This document shows, one piece after another, positions 1 through 7,361 of a DNA stretch of 20,313 nucleotides (the stretch's first letter is position 1; each line of letters begins with the position of its first letter). The notes below the pieces were generated by a model, which ran no database searches, had not been told where the DNA came from, and saw nothing but the letters and a program-made list of their open reading frames with translations. Source of the stretch: Bacillota bacterium (GTDB taxonomy: Bacteria; Bacillota; Bacilli; Paenibacillales; Paenibacillaceae); NCBI GenBank assembly GCA_023391635.1, contig JAEWAQ010000043.1, forward strand, positions 1-20,313, written 5' to 3'. The position numbers and the translations under genes are program-made.

Positions 1-300
1 GGGTGTAGCGGTCGGTTGGCGTAAATAGTCGCTGTCGTCGCCTAATTGTCGGGTGTGGGGGTTGGCTTGTGGAAATAGTCGCTGTCGTCGCCTAATTGTC
101 GGGTGTGGCGGTCGGTTGGCGTAAATAGTCGCTATCGTCGCCTATTTGGTGGATGGGGCGGTCGGTTGGCGTAAATAGTCGCTGTGGTCGCCAAAATGGC
201 GGTAACGACGGGCAATCGAGGAAAATAGTCGCTGTGGTCGCTAAAATGGCGTTAACAGCGGGCAGTTGAGGAAAATAGCCGCTGTCGTCGCCAAAATGGC
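1..300. repeat. 50-bp tandem repeat array, six units
   Basis: Six consecutive units of exactly 50 bp start at 1, 51, 101, 151, 201 and 251, and the first unit begins at the window edge, so the array probably extends upstream. Each unit carries a conserved 20-bp core, AAATAGTCGCTGTCGTCGCC or a 1-2 base variant, at 23-42, 73-92, 123-142, 173-192, 223-242 and 273-292. The flanks fall into two types. Units 1-3 share GGGTGT...GGTCGGTTGGCG before the core and CTAATTG or CTATTTG after it. Units 5-6 share GTTAAC/GGTAAC...GGGCA before it and AAAATGGC after it. Unit 4 is a hybrid, with the first type to its left and the second to its right. The period is not a multiple of three and stop codons interrupt it, so it is not a coding repeat. 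Periodicity decays after 300 into a G-rich spacer (about 301-330). No gene is visible in 1-447. Confidence 0.93.
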
Positions 301-375
301 GGTGGTGGGTGAGGGTGAGGCGTAGGCGGGAAGTCGTCATTTCCAGGTTTTCGGCCGCTCGCCGCGTAAGGTGGC

Positions 376-403
376 ACCCGACTATGGGCCCTTGCATACG
401 ATG
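376..403 (+). promoter_or_regulatory. Candidate sigma-K promoter for dpaA
   Basis: CACC at 375-378 fits the sigma-K -35 consensus (mACm). GCATACGATG at 394-403 fits the -10 consensus gCATAnnnTA except for the last base. The gap from AC to CATA is 17 bp. The B. subtilis spoVF operon is expressed in the mother cell under sigma-K, which agrees. A 6-bp dyad, TTGCAT (393-398) and ATGCAA (414-419), surrounds the -10 and likely start region. The sigma-E -10 (CATACAAT) is nearly as good a match, but no matching -35 is visible. Confidence 0.42.
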
Positions 404-447
404 TGCTATAGGCATGCAACGAAACGGAAGGGAGGGATCGACCCTTC

Positions 448-1347
448 ATGCTCACGGGTGTGCAAATCGTATTGGCCGGCGGTGACGCGCGGCAGCTGGA
501 AGTGATCCGGCGATTGACCGAACTCGACGCAACCGTCACGATTGCGGGCTTCGACCGGCTGGATATGCCGTTTCCGGGCGCCGTCCGGGCTGACTGGTCG
601 CCGGGGTTGCTCGCGAAAGCCGATGCGCTGCTGCTGCCGGCCGTCGGGACGGAAGACGATGGCAGCATCCCGGCTGTATTCACCGACCGGGTCTTGAAGC
701 TGACAGAGCAGCACGTATCCGCCTTGCCGATCGCAAGCAAAATCTATGCCGGCATGGCCAAACCTTATTTAAAGCAGCTGTGCGATAACCATCATCGGGA
801 GCTCGTCGAGCTGTTCGAACGGGATGACGTCGCCATATACAATTCCATCCCGACGGCGGAGGGCGCCATCATGATGGCGATTCAAAATACCGATATTACG
901 ATCCACGGCTCCGTTTGCATGATTCTCGGGCTCGGGCGAACCGGTCTGACGCTGGCGAGAACGCTGCAAGGATTAGGGGCCCGAATCAAGGCCGGCGTCC
1001 GCCGGGAGGATTCATTCGCAAGGGCCTTCGAGCTCGGTTACGAACCGTTCTATATGCCTGATTTGGCGCGGCAATCGGGGGATATTGACTTGCTTTTTAA
1101 CACAATTCCGCATATGATAGTCACAGCACAAGTGATCGCACAACTCCCTTTGCGCGCCTGCATTATCGACCTGGCTTCGAAGCCCGGAGGCACCGATTTC
1201 CGCTTCGCGGAGAAGCGGGGCATCAAGGCGCTGCTCGCGCCCGGATTGCCCGGCATCGTCGCTCCGAAGACGGCAGGTCGCATCATCGCCAATAGCCTGG
1301 TCCAGTTGATTCTGGAAGGCCGAGGGCAGCGGGGGAGTGCATCATGA
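448..1347 (+). CDS. dpaA: Dipicolinate synthase subunit A
   Basis: This 299-residue protein matches DpaA (SpoVFA), the NAD(P)-binding subunit of the enzyme that oxidises dihydrodipicolinate to dipicolinic acid in the sporulating mother cell. An N-terminal segment containing VLAGGDARQLEVIRRL is followed by a conserved YNSIPTAEGA stretch (131-140). A Rossmann nucleotide-binding loop GLGRTG lies at 161-166, and the C-terminus contains APGLPGIVAPKTAGRI, typical of the family. Length agrees with B. subtilis SpoVFA (about 297). The ATG is preceded by GGAGGG at 431-436. The stop overlaps the dpaB start by 4 bp (ATGA), which indicates translational coupling of the two subunits. The 50-bp repeat array lies just upstream. 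Confidence 0.97.
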   Translation: MLTGVQIVLAGGDARQLEVIRRLTELDATVTIAGFDRLDMPFPGAVRADWSPGLLAKADALLLPAVGTEDDGSIPAVFTDRVLKLTEQHVSALPIASKIYAGMAKPYLKQLCDNHHRELVELFERDDVAIYNSIPTAEGAIMMAIQNTDITIHGSVCMILGLGRTGLTLARTLQGLGARIKAGVRREDSFARAFELGYEPFYMPDLARQSGDIDLLFNTIPHMIVTAQVIAQLPLRACIIDLASKPGGTDFRFAEKRGIKALLAPGLPGIVAPKTAGRIIANSLVQLILEGRGQRGSAS

Positions 1348-1940
1348 ATTGGCAGGGAATTACGGTAGGTTACGCGTTGTCCGGCTCGCATTGCACATTG
1401 CCCGAGGTCGTGCCCCAGATCAAGCGGTTCGTGGACGCCGGCGCGAATGTCGTTCCGATCGTTTCTCAGTCGATCATGACGACCGATACGCGGTTCGGCG
1501 CATCGCAGCATTGGCAGGAGCAGCTCCGTGAAATTACGGGCAATGAACTCATCTCATCCATCGTAGATGCGGAGCCGCTCGGGCCTTCGAAGAAGATCGA
1601 CGTGCTCGCGATCGCGCCTTGCACCGGGAATACGACGAGCAAATTGGCCAATGCGCAGACAGACGGACCGGTGTTGATGGCGGCCAAAGCCCAGATGCGC
1701 AACGGACGACCGCTAGTGCTGGCCATTTCCACGAATGACGGCCTCGGACTTAATGCCGCGAACATCGCCAAGCTGCTCGTCGCCAAGAACGTCTACTTCG
1801 TTCCCTTCGGACAGGATAATCCGCAGGCGAAGCCGAATTCGCTGGTCGCGCGCATGGACCTCGTCATGGAGACTTGCGCCGAAGCGTTGCAGGGCAGACA
1901 ACTGCAGCCGATGGTCATCGAGCGTTTCCAGTACGCTTGA
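1344..1940 (+). CDS. dpaB: Dipicolinate synthase subunit B
   Basis: This 198-residue flavoprotein-family protein matches DpaB (SpoVFB), the partner of DpaA in dipicolinate synthesis. The N-terminal GYALSGSHCTLPEV is the family's flavoprotein-type nucleotide-binding strand and loop. APCTGNTTSKLA (91-102) is the conserved active-site-side motif, and NDGLGLNAANIAKLL follows near 131-145. Length matches the B. subtilis protein (about 200). GGGGGAG at 1331-1337 serves as ribosome binding site and the start overlaps the dpaA stop. In B. subtilis asd follows directly. Here only 73 bp separate the stop from dapG. Confidence 0.97.
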   Translation: MNWQGITVGYALSGSHCTLPEVVPQIKRFVDAGANVVPIVSQSIMTTDTRFGASQHWQEQLREITGNELISSIVDAEPLGPSKKIDVLAIAPCTGNTTSKLANAQTDGPVLMAAKAQMRNGRPLVLAISTNDGLGLNAANIAKLLVAKNVYFVPFGQDNPQAKPNSLVARMDLVMETCAEALQGRQLQPMVIERFQYA

Positions 1941-2013
1941 CTTCGCCACGCAGCGTTTCCGGCATGGGAATAGATTGCCACACCTCAAGCGTAATTGGCG
2001 AGGGGGACGGCCA

Positions 2014-3249
2014 ATGGGGATAACCGTACAGAAATTCGGAGGCACTTCGGTATCGGATGCCGGCAAGCGGAAGCACGTCCTGAGGCATATCGCCAGAGAA
2101 AGCCGAACGGGCCGTAGTCTGGTTGTCGTCGTATCCGCGATGGGCAGACAAGGAGAGCCATACGCGACCGATACGTTGCTGGATCTCGTTCGCGCAGGGG
2201 GAGACGGCAGTATCGCGCTGTCCAAGCGCGAGAAAGATATGCTCCTGTCATGCGGCGAAATCATATCCGCTGCCGTATTGGCCGCCTCGCTTGCCGGCGA
2301 AGGCATTCCTTGCGTTACGCTGACAGGCGGGCAGGCCGGCATCGTGACCAATGACGATTTCGGCAACGCGCGAATTACGGAAGTCAAGCCGGATCCGATC
2401 AACGCGCATCTTCGGGCAGGCAAGGTCGTCATCGTTGCCGGGTTTCAAGGCGCCACGCCCGCGGGCGACATCACAACGCTCGGCCGCGGAGGCAGCGACA
2501 CGACGGCCGCCGCGCTTGGAGCCGCGATCGGCGCGGATACCGTTGATATTTTTACGGACGTTGACGGGGTGCTGACCGCAGACCCGCGCATGGTGAAGGA
2601 TGCCAGGCAGCTTGCGGTTGTCAGCTATGAGGAGGCCAGCAATATGGCGCACAACGGCGCCAAGGTCATTCATCCCCGCGCGGTCGAGATCGCCATGCGG
2701 GCCGGCGTGCCGATACGGGTAAGATCGACTTTCTCCGAAAGCGAAGGTACGCTGGTGACATCCGCCCAGGCGGTGCGCGGTCGCCCTGAGTGGTCGGATC
2801 GCGCGGTTACCGGTCTTGCTTATTTCTCCGGCATCACGCAGTTCAGCGTCGAATCGGTCGACGGGGCCTGGGACGCGCAGCTTCGCGTATTCCGCGAATT
2901 GGCGATGAACGGCATCAGCGTCGATCTGATTAACGTCATGCCGAGCGGAGTTCACTACACCGTGAAAGACGAAGACGCGCCTGCCGCCGAACGGCTGCTG
3001 CGCGAACTCGGATACGAACCGAGGATTCGGCCGAATTGCACGAAATTGTCGGTGATCGGCGGCGGGATGAACGATGAGCCGGGCGTGATGGCCCGCATCG
3101 TCGAAGCGTTGACGACGCGCCAGATTACGATTCTGCAATCGGCGGATTCCAATACGACGATCTGGATTCTCGTATCCGGCGAAGCGACTGCCGAGGCGCT
3201 TGAGGCGCTCCACGCCGCATTCGGCTTGCATCTGGCGACACATCTCTAG
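2014..3249 (+). CDS. dapG: Aspartate kinase (DapG type)
   Basis: Aspartokinase phosphorylates aspartate at the entry of the diaminopimelate, lysine and dipicolinate pathway. The kinase domain shows KFGGTS (7-12), TTLGRGGSDTTA (154-165) and TDVDGVLTADPR (181-192). Tandem ACT domains occupy roughly 265-411 and are the usual site of feedback control. The open frame extends upstream to 1735, but the ATG at 2014 is chosen because AGGGGG (2001-2006) sits 7 bp before it and the protein then starts directly with the conserved MGITVQKFGG. The resulting 411 residues fit DapG (about 404). Placement between dpaB and dapA argues for DapG, the diaminopimelate-sensitive isozyme, rather than LysC. The allosteric specificity is inferred from synteny, not from residues. 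Confidence 0.95.
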   Translation: MGITVQKFGGTSVSDAGKRKHVLRHIARESRTGRSLVVVVSAMGRQGEPYATDTLLDLVRAGGDGSIALSKREKDMLLSCGEIISAAVLAASLAGEGIPCVTLTGGQAGIVTNDDFGNARITEVKPDPINAHLRAGKVVIVAGFQGATPAGDITTLGRGGSDTTAAALGAAIGADTVDIFTDVDGVLTADPRMVKDARQLAVVSYEEASNMAHNGAKVIHPRAVEIAMRAGVPIRVRSTFSESEGTLVTSAQAVRGRPEWSDRAVTGLAYFSGITQFSVESVDGAWDAQLRVFRELAMNGISVDLINVMPSGVHYTVKDEDAPAAERLLRELGYEPRIRPNCTKLSVIGGGMNDEPGVMARIVEALTTRQITILQSADSNTTIWILVSGEATAEALEALHAAFGLHLATHL

Positions 3250-3263
3250 GAGGAGCTAAGACG

Positions 3264-4136
3264 ATGAACTTCGGACAACTGATAACAGCCATGGTCACCC
3301 CGTTCAACGATCGATTGGAAATCGATTGGGAGGCAACCGGGAAACTGATCGATTATTTGATCGAGCAGCAATCGGATGCGATCGTCGTTTCAGGTACGAC
3401 CGGGGAATCTCCGACTTTAACTGACGAGGAGAAGGTCCAACTATTCCGCTTCGCGGTGGAGCACGCCGCCGGACGCTGCAAAGTCATTGCCGGCACCGGC
3501 AGCAACGAGACGGCGCATTCGGTGCAATTGACCCGCAGGGCGCAGGAAGTCGGCGTCGACGGGGCGCTGCTCGTTACACCCTACTACAACAAGCCCTCGC
3601 AAGAAGGCGTATATCAACATTTCAAGACGATCGCGGAAGCCGCCGAATCGCTGCCGATCATGCTCTACAACGTGCCTTCGCGGACGGTTACGAGCATCTC
3701 CGTCGAGACGACGCTCAGGCTTGCGCAAATTCCGAACATCGTCGCCACGAAGGAATGCGTTCTGGAACAGATGACGGAAATCGTGGGGCATGCACCCGAA
3801 GGTTTCCGGCTTTACTCCGGCGACGACGGCATTACGCTGCCGACGCTGGCCGTAGGCGGTTACGGCATCGTCAGCGTCGCCAGCCATATCGTCGGTCCGC
3901 GCATGAAGGATTTGATCGCGGCGTTCAAGGCAGGCCGGGTAGAAGATGCAATCCGCATCAACCAGGAGCTGTTCCCGATCTTCAAAGGACTGTTCAACTG
4001 CCCGCATCCGGTGCCGAACCCGGTGCCCGTCAAGTACGCGTTGACATTGCGCGGGATTCGGGTCGGCGGAGTCCGGCTGCCGCTTGTGGACGCCACGGAA
4101 GCGGAAACGGCATTCATCCGGCAATTGCTCGAATAG
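3264..4136 (+). CDS. dapA: 4-hydroxy-tetrahydrodipicolinate synthase
   Basis: DapA condenses aspartate semialdehyde with pyruvate, giving the precursor for both lysine/diaminopimelate and dipicolinate. The 290-residue protein has the full set of family residues: GTTGESPTL (44-52) with the proton-relay threonines, LYNVPSRT with Tyr135 and Arg140, and the Schiff-base lysine Lys163 in IVATKEC. The AGGAGG ribosome binding site (3248-3253) begins inside the dapG stop codon and lies 10 bp before the ATG, so the two genes are tightly linked. A rho-independent terminator follows 27 bp after the stop and closes the dpaA-dapA operon. Placed here, dapA provides substrate for DpaAB during sporulation. 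Confidence 0.97.
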   Translation: MNFGQLITAMVTPFNDRLEIDWEATGKLIDYLIEQQSDAIVVSGTTGESPTLTDEEKVQLFRFAVEHAAGRCKVIAGTGSNETAHSVQLTRRAQEVGVDGALLVTPYYNKPSQEGVYQHFKTIAEAAESLPIMLYNVPSRTVTSISVETTLRLAQIPNIVATKECVLEQMTEIVGHAPEGFRLYSGDDGITLPTLAVGGYGIVSVASHIVGPRMKDLIAAFKAGRVEDAIRINQELFPIFKGLFNCPHPVPNPVPVKYALTLRGIRVGGVRLPLVDATEAETAFIRQLLE

Positions 4137-4163
4137 CATGACCGACAAGGGGAAGACCAGATC

Positions 4164-4189
4164 GGCGGTCCTCGTGACCGTCTTTTTTT
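4164..4189 (+). terminator. Terminator after dapA
   Basis: A 7-bp stem pairs GGCGGTC (4164-4170) with GACCGTC (4176-4182), with one G-T wobble and a 5-base loop. Seven T residues follow (4183-4189). It ends the dpaA-dpaB-dapG-dapA transcription unit. Confidence 0.8.
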
Positions 4190-4313
4190 GCCTGCTGCCG
4201 TTCCTTGGAATCAAGGTCCATTCCTTTCTGAACACGATGTAATGGACATGCCGCAACCGGGAATTCTATAACTTAACGGCAGGAATTTTGCGAATACGCT
4301 TACCTGAGACTGC

Positions 4314-4343
4314 TTGTAATTGGCATTTCGCATCATGTATAAT
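4314..4343 (+). promoter_or_regulatory. Sigma-A promoter for the RNase J gene
   Basis: The -10 TATAAT at 4338-4343 is perfect. The -35 TTGTAA at 4314-4319 matches 4 of 6, with an 18-bp spacer. The predicted start near 4350 leaves a leader of about 84 bases. Apart from this promoter and the dapA terminator, 4137-4433 holds only short dyads, such as GTCCATT (4216-4222) with AATGGAC (4241-4247). Confidence 0.7.
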
Positions 4344-4433
4344 AAACGCGAGTGATTGGGTGCGGCCAACGAATAGGCTATTTGACAATTTCATAATGGT
4401 GGGATTCGTCGAAATGATATGGAGGTACTAGAA

Positions 4434-6113
4434 TTGTCCAAGAAGAACAACCAAGACAAATTGCTGATTTATGCCCTAGGAGGCGTCGGCGAAATCGGGA
4501 AGAACATGTACTGCATCCAGTACGGCAACGACATCGTCGTCGTGGATGCAGGCCTGAAATTCCCGGAAGAAGAGATGCTCGGCATCGACGTCGTGATCCC
4601 GGATATTACCCACTTGACCGACAATCGTGACAAGGTAAGGGGAATCCTGGTCACGCACGGCCATGAGGATCACATCGGCGGACTGCCTTACGTGTTGAAA
4701 CATCTGAACGTCCCGGTGTACGGAACGAAGCTGACGCTCGGATTGATCGAGAACAAGCTGAAGGAAGCGGGATTGCTCGGAGAGACGAAACGCCACCTGA
4801 TCAACGCCGACACGGAATTGACGCTCGGTCAGATCAAAGCCAGTTTCTTCCGTACGAACCACAGTATTCCGGATTCCGTGGGCGTCTGCCTGGAAACGCC
4901 GGAAGGCATCGTGGTGCATACGGGAGACTTTAAATTCGACCATACTCCGGTGAACGACCAGTATGCCGACTTGCAGCGCATGGCCCAGATCGGCAGCCGC
5001 GGCGTGCTCTGTATGCTGTCCGACAGCACGAATGCGGAACGCGCCGGATTCACGCCCTCGGAGAGCAACATCGGGAAGGAATTCGAAGAAATCTTCCGCC
5101 GGGCCAAGCAGCGCGTGGTCGTGGCGACATTCGCGTCTAACGTTCACCGGATCCAGCAGGTCATCAATGCCGCGCTGGAAACCCGCCGCAAGATGGCCGT
5201 CATCGGCCGCAGCATGGTGAACGTCGTCACGATCGCTTCCGAGCTGGGATATTTGAACATTCCGGAAGGCATGATCATCGAACCCGAGGAAGTGAACAAG
5301 CTGCCGGCCGACCGCGTCGTCATTCTGTCGACGGGCAGCCAGGGCGAACCGATGTCCGCGCTTACGCGCATGGCCCGCTCCACCCATCGCAAGGTGGATA
5401 TTTTGCCGGGCGACACGGTCGTCATCGCGGCTACGCCGATTCCGGGCAACGAACGGTATGTCGGCCGTACGGTTGACGAGTTAATGCGGCTGGGCGCCAG
5501 CGTCATCTACGGTCCGGGATCGATCTCGGGCGTGCACGTATCGGGTCACGGCAGCCAAGAAGAACTGAAGCTCATGCTCAACCTGATTCGTCCGGAATAC
5601 TTCATTCCGATCCACGGCGAATACCGGATGCTGCGGCATCACGGCATGCTGGGCGAAGCGGTCGGCGTGGAGAAGGACAAGATTTTCCTGGTCGACATCG
5701 GCGACGTGGTCGAGTTCCAGGCTGGCGTCGGCCGCAAAGCCGGCAAAATTCCGTCCGGCAACGTGCTAATCGACGGGCTGGGCGTCGGCGACGTCGGCAA
5801 TATCGTGCTGCGCGACCGCAAGCTGTTGTCCCAGGACGGCATCCTCGTCGTCGTCGTCACGCTGAGCAAGCAAGACGGCACAATCCTGTCCGGACCGGAC
5901 ATCATCTCGCGCGGCTTCGTCTACGTGCGGGAGTCGGAAGGCTTGCTGGAAGAGGCGAACCGGATCGTAACCGGCACGCTGCACAAGCTGATGAATGAGA
6001 ATGTAAACGAATGGGCATCGCTCAAGACGAATGTCAAGGACGCGCTCGGTCGTTTCCTGTATGAACAAACCAAAAGAAGACCGATGATATTGCCCATCAT
6101 TATGGAAGTGTGA
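4434..6113 (+). CDS. rnj: Ribonuclease J
   Basis: RNase J is a metallo-beta-lactamase/beta-CASP enzyme with 5'-3' exonuclease and endonuclease activity in mRNA turnover and rRNA maturation. The zinc-binding motif THGHEDH is at 74-80 and HSIPDSVGV and HTGDFKFD follow. Beta-CASP signatures such as STGSQGEP, GHGSQEE and IPIHGEYRM are present, and the C-terminus ends KTKRRPMILPIIMEV. I choose the TTG at 4434. GGAGGT (4421-4426) sits 7 bp upstream, whereas the in-frame ATG at 4419 overlaps that site. This gives 559 residues starting MSKKNNQDK, close to B. subtilis RnjB (about 555). Position between dapA and tepA is that of rnjB (ymfA), but the intact HGHEDH and the C-terminus resemble RnjA, so the paralogue assignment is left open. 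Confidence 0.96.
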   Translation: MSKKNNQDKLLIYALGGVGEIGKNMYCIQYGNDIVVVDAGLKFPEEEMLGIDVVIPDITHLTDNRDKVRGILVTHGHEDHIGGLPYVLKHLNVPVYGTKLTLGLIENKLKEAGLLGETKRHLINADTELTLGQIKASFFRTNHSIPDSVGVCLETPEGIVVHTGDFKFDHTPVNDQYADLQRMAQIGSRGVLCMLSDSTNAERAGFTPSESNIGKEFEEIFRRAKQRVVVATFASNVHRIQQVINAALETRRKMAVIGRSMVNVVTIASELGYLNIPEGMIIEPEEVNKLPADRVVILSTGSQGEPMSALTRMARSTHRKVDILPGDTVVIAATPIPGNERYVGRTVDELMRLGASVIYGPGSISGVHVSGHGSQEELKLMLNLIRPEYFIPIHGEYRMLRHHGMLGEAVGVEKDKIFLVDIGDVVEFQAGVGRKAGKIPSGNVLIDGLGVGDVGNIVLRDRKLLSQDGILVVVVTLSKQDGTILSGPDIISRGFVYVRESEGLLEEANRIVTGTLHKLMNENVNEWASLKTNVKDALGRFLYEQTKRRPMILPIIMEV

Positions 6114-6162
6114 TTTCAATTGATCGGCGAAAGCCGGTCCAAGCACCGTCAACACTCGCAAG

Positions 6163-6205
6163 AACCGCTTCTTTGCCGCCACGCGCGGCCGGGGAGCGGT
6201 TTTTT
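6163..6205 (+). terminator. Terminator after rnj
   Basis: The outer stem AACCGCT (6163-6169) pairs with AGCGGTT (6195-6201). An inner stem GCCGC (6175-6179) pairs with GCGGC (6185-6189). A run of six T (6200-6205) follows. It separates rnj from tepA and shows that the open frame upstream of the tepA ATG is not coding. Confidence 0.8.
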
Positions 6206-6259
6206 ATGTTGCCCAAGGCCATACTAAATCTGTTTCGACCGTCCCGAAGGAGGAGCGCC

Positions 6260-7018
6260 ATGAATGTGACAGCGAATGCATATGGCCTGAACGAAGAACA
6301 ACCGGTACCGGGGCCGAACCCGCCCGATGACGGCAAGGCGCAGGCGGCGGCAGTGGAGTCGGTCGTACAGCTTGGACAGACCGTGGTGCCGACACCCGAG
6401 AGCAATGTGTTTTGTCTGACCATCATCGGACAGATAGAAGGACACTTGATGCTGCCGCCGCAAAACAAGACGACCAAGTATGAGCACGTCATTCCGCAGC
6501 TCGTGGCCGCGGAGCAGAATCCGAAAATCGAAGGCCTGCTCATCGTCCTGAATACGGTCGGCGGCGACGTGGAGGCGGGGCTGGCCATTGCGGAGATGAT
6601 CGCGTCCATGTCCAAGCCGAAAGTCGCGATCGTGCTTGGCGGCGGCCATTCGATCGGCGTGCCGATCGCCGTCAGCGCGGATTACACGTTCATAGCGGAA
6701 ACCGCCACGATGACAATCCACCCGATCCGGCTGAACGGGCTCATCATCGGAGTGCCGCAGACGTTCGAATACTTGGACAAGATGCAGGAAAGAGTCACGC
6801 GGTTCGTGACCGGGCATTCCAAGGTGGATGAGCACACGTTCAAGGAATTGATGTTCAAGACGGGGGAATTGACGCGCGACATCGGCACGACCGTCATCGG
6901 GCAGGATGCGGTTAAACACGGGCTTATTGACGAAGTCGGAGGACTGGGTCGCGCCTTGAGCCATCTGAACCGACTGATCGCCGAACGGAAGCAAGGGCAG
7001 AGAGGGGTATATCAATGA
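6260..7018 (+). CDS. tepA: ClpP-family serine protease TepA
   Basis: This is the ClpP/crotonase-fold protein TepA (YmfB, translocation-enhancing protein). Family members sit beside spoIIIE in spore formers. The core shows LNTVGGDVEAGLAIAEM (97-113), the nucleophile loop GGGHSIG with Ser131, TIHPI with His154, and RDIGT with candidate Asp207, so a catalytic triad is plausible. The first 45 residues are a weakly conserved, charged and proline-rich extension. An in-frame open stretch goes back to 6110, but the ATG at 6260 has AGGAGGA at 6248-6254 and the earlier part contains the rnj terminator. This gives 252 residues against about 245 in B. subtilis. The stop overlaps the next start by 4 bp. 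Confidence 0.94.
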   Translation: MNVTANAYGLNEEQPVPGPNPPDDGKAQAAAVESVVQLGQTVVPTPESNVFCLTIIGQIEGHLMLPPQNKTTKYEHVIPQLVAAEQNPKIEGLLIVLNTVGGDVEAGLAIAEMIASMSKPKVAIVLGGGHSIGVPIAVSADYTFIAETATMTIHPIRLNGLIIGVPQTFEYLDKMQERVTRFVTGHSKVDEHTFKELMFKTGELTRDIGTTVIGQDAVKHGLIDEVGGLGRALSHLNRLIAERKQGQRGVYQ

Positions 7019-7296
7019 ACCTGTATACGCCAATGCCGCTGGAGCTCGTGCTGGACGGATGGAGCCGAGGACCGGGCCCGTTCGTCGACGTTAGCGTTCG
7101 CGGCATCACGATGCGCGTGCAGCCGGTCGCGCCCGGCATCGGCAAGATCGAGCGACTCATCAGCGCCCCGCTGGATTGTTACCTCATGCAAGCTTACGCG
7201 CCCGGCCAGATGGTCTGTTACGCGCCGCCGAACGCGGACGCTGAACCGGCAGCCGTCCGGACGAACGCCGCGGCCCCCTACACCGGGCACGAATAG
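7015..7296 (+). CDS. ylzJ: YlzJ-like protein
   Basis: This 93-residue protein has the YlzJ-like signature at its N-terminus (MNLYTPMPLELVLDG) and LDCYLMQAYAPGQMVCY around residues 57-73. The family is uncharacterised and typically lies between tepA and spoIIIE, as here. The ATG overlaps the tepA stop (ATGA), so expression is coupled to tepA. The C-terminal 20 residues are alanine- and proline-rich and not obviously conserved, which makes it longer than the B. subtilis protein (about 70). No signal peptide or membrane segment is visible. Confidence 0.85.
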   Translation: MNLYTPMPLELVLDGWSRGPGPFVDVSVRGITMRVQPVAPGIGKIERLISAPLDCYLMQAYAPGQMVCYAPPNADAEPAAVRTNAAAPYTGHE

Positions 7297-7308
7297 TCTT
7301 GCAGCCGT

Positions 7309-7338
7309 CTGCCAACCTCCCGACAACTGTGGTATAAT
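7309..7338 (+). promoter_or_regulatory. Extended -10 sigma-A promoter for spoIIIE/ftsK
   Basis: TGGTATAAT at 7330-7338 is a perfect extended -10 (TGnTATAAT). The weak -35 CTGCCA at 7309-7314 matches 4 of 6, with an 18-bp spacer. The expected start near 7345 lies only a couple of bases before the ribosome binding site, so the leader would be about 17 nt. Confidence 0.75.
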
Positions 7339-7361
7339 GTTGAACCGGGAGGTGGCAAGAT

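Noticed and set aside
1..300. CRISPR array
   Set aside because: Units are contiguous 50-bp repeats whose non-core parts are also shared between units. There are no unique spacers and no cas genes.
301..330. G-quadruplex in the G-rich spacer after the repeats
   Set aside because: Only some runs reach three G and the loops are irregular. A two-layer structure is possible but weak.
92..740. Open frames on the minus strand across the repeat array and the start of dpaA
   Set aside because: They are translations of the 50-bp repeat and the antisense of dpaA, with no ribosome site and no recognisable domain. The repeat period shifts frame.
1937..1976. TTGACT and TAGATT between dpaB and dapG as an internal promoter
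   Set aside because: The spacer is 28 bp, too long for sigma-A.
4138..4242. 34-codon open frame just after dapA with a hydrophobic middle, resembling a small membrane peptide
   Set aside because: No ribosome binding site precedes the ATG, and the hydrophobic stretch is produced by the T tract of the dapA terminator that lies inside it.
4382..4397. TTGACA at 4382-4387 with CATAAT at 4392-4397 as a second rnj promoter
   Set aside because: The two hexamers are only 4 bp apart, and no -10 occurs 16-19 bp downstream of the TTGACA.
6110..6259. N-terminal extension of TepA to 6110
   Set aside because: The stretch contains the rnj terminator hairpin and T run, and the ATG at 6260 has a strong ribosome site.
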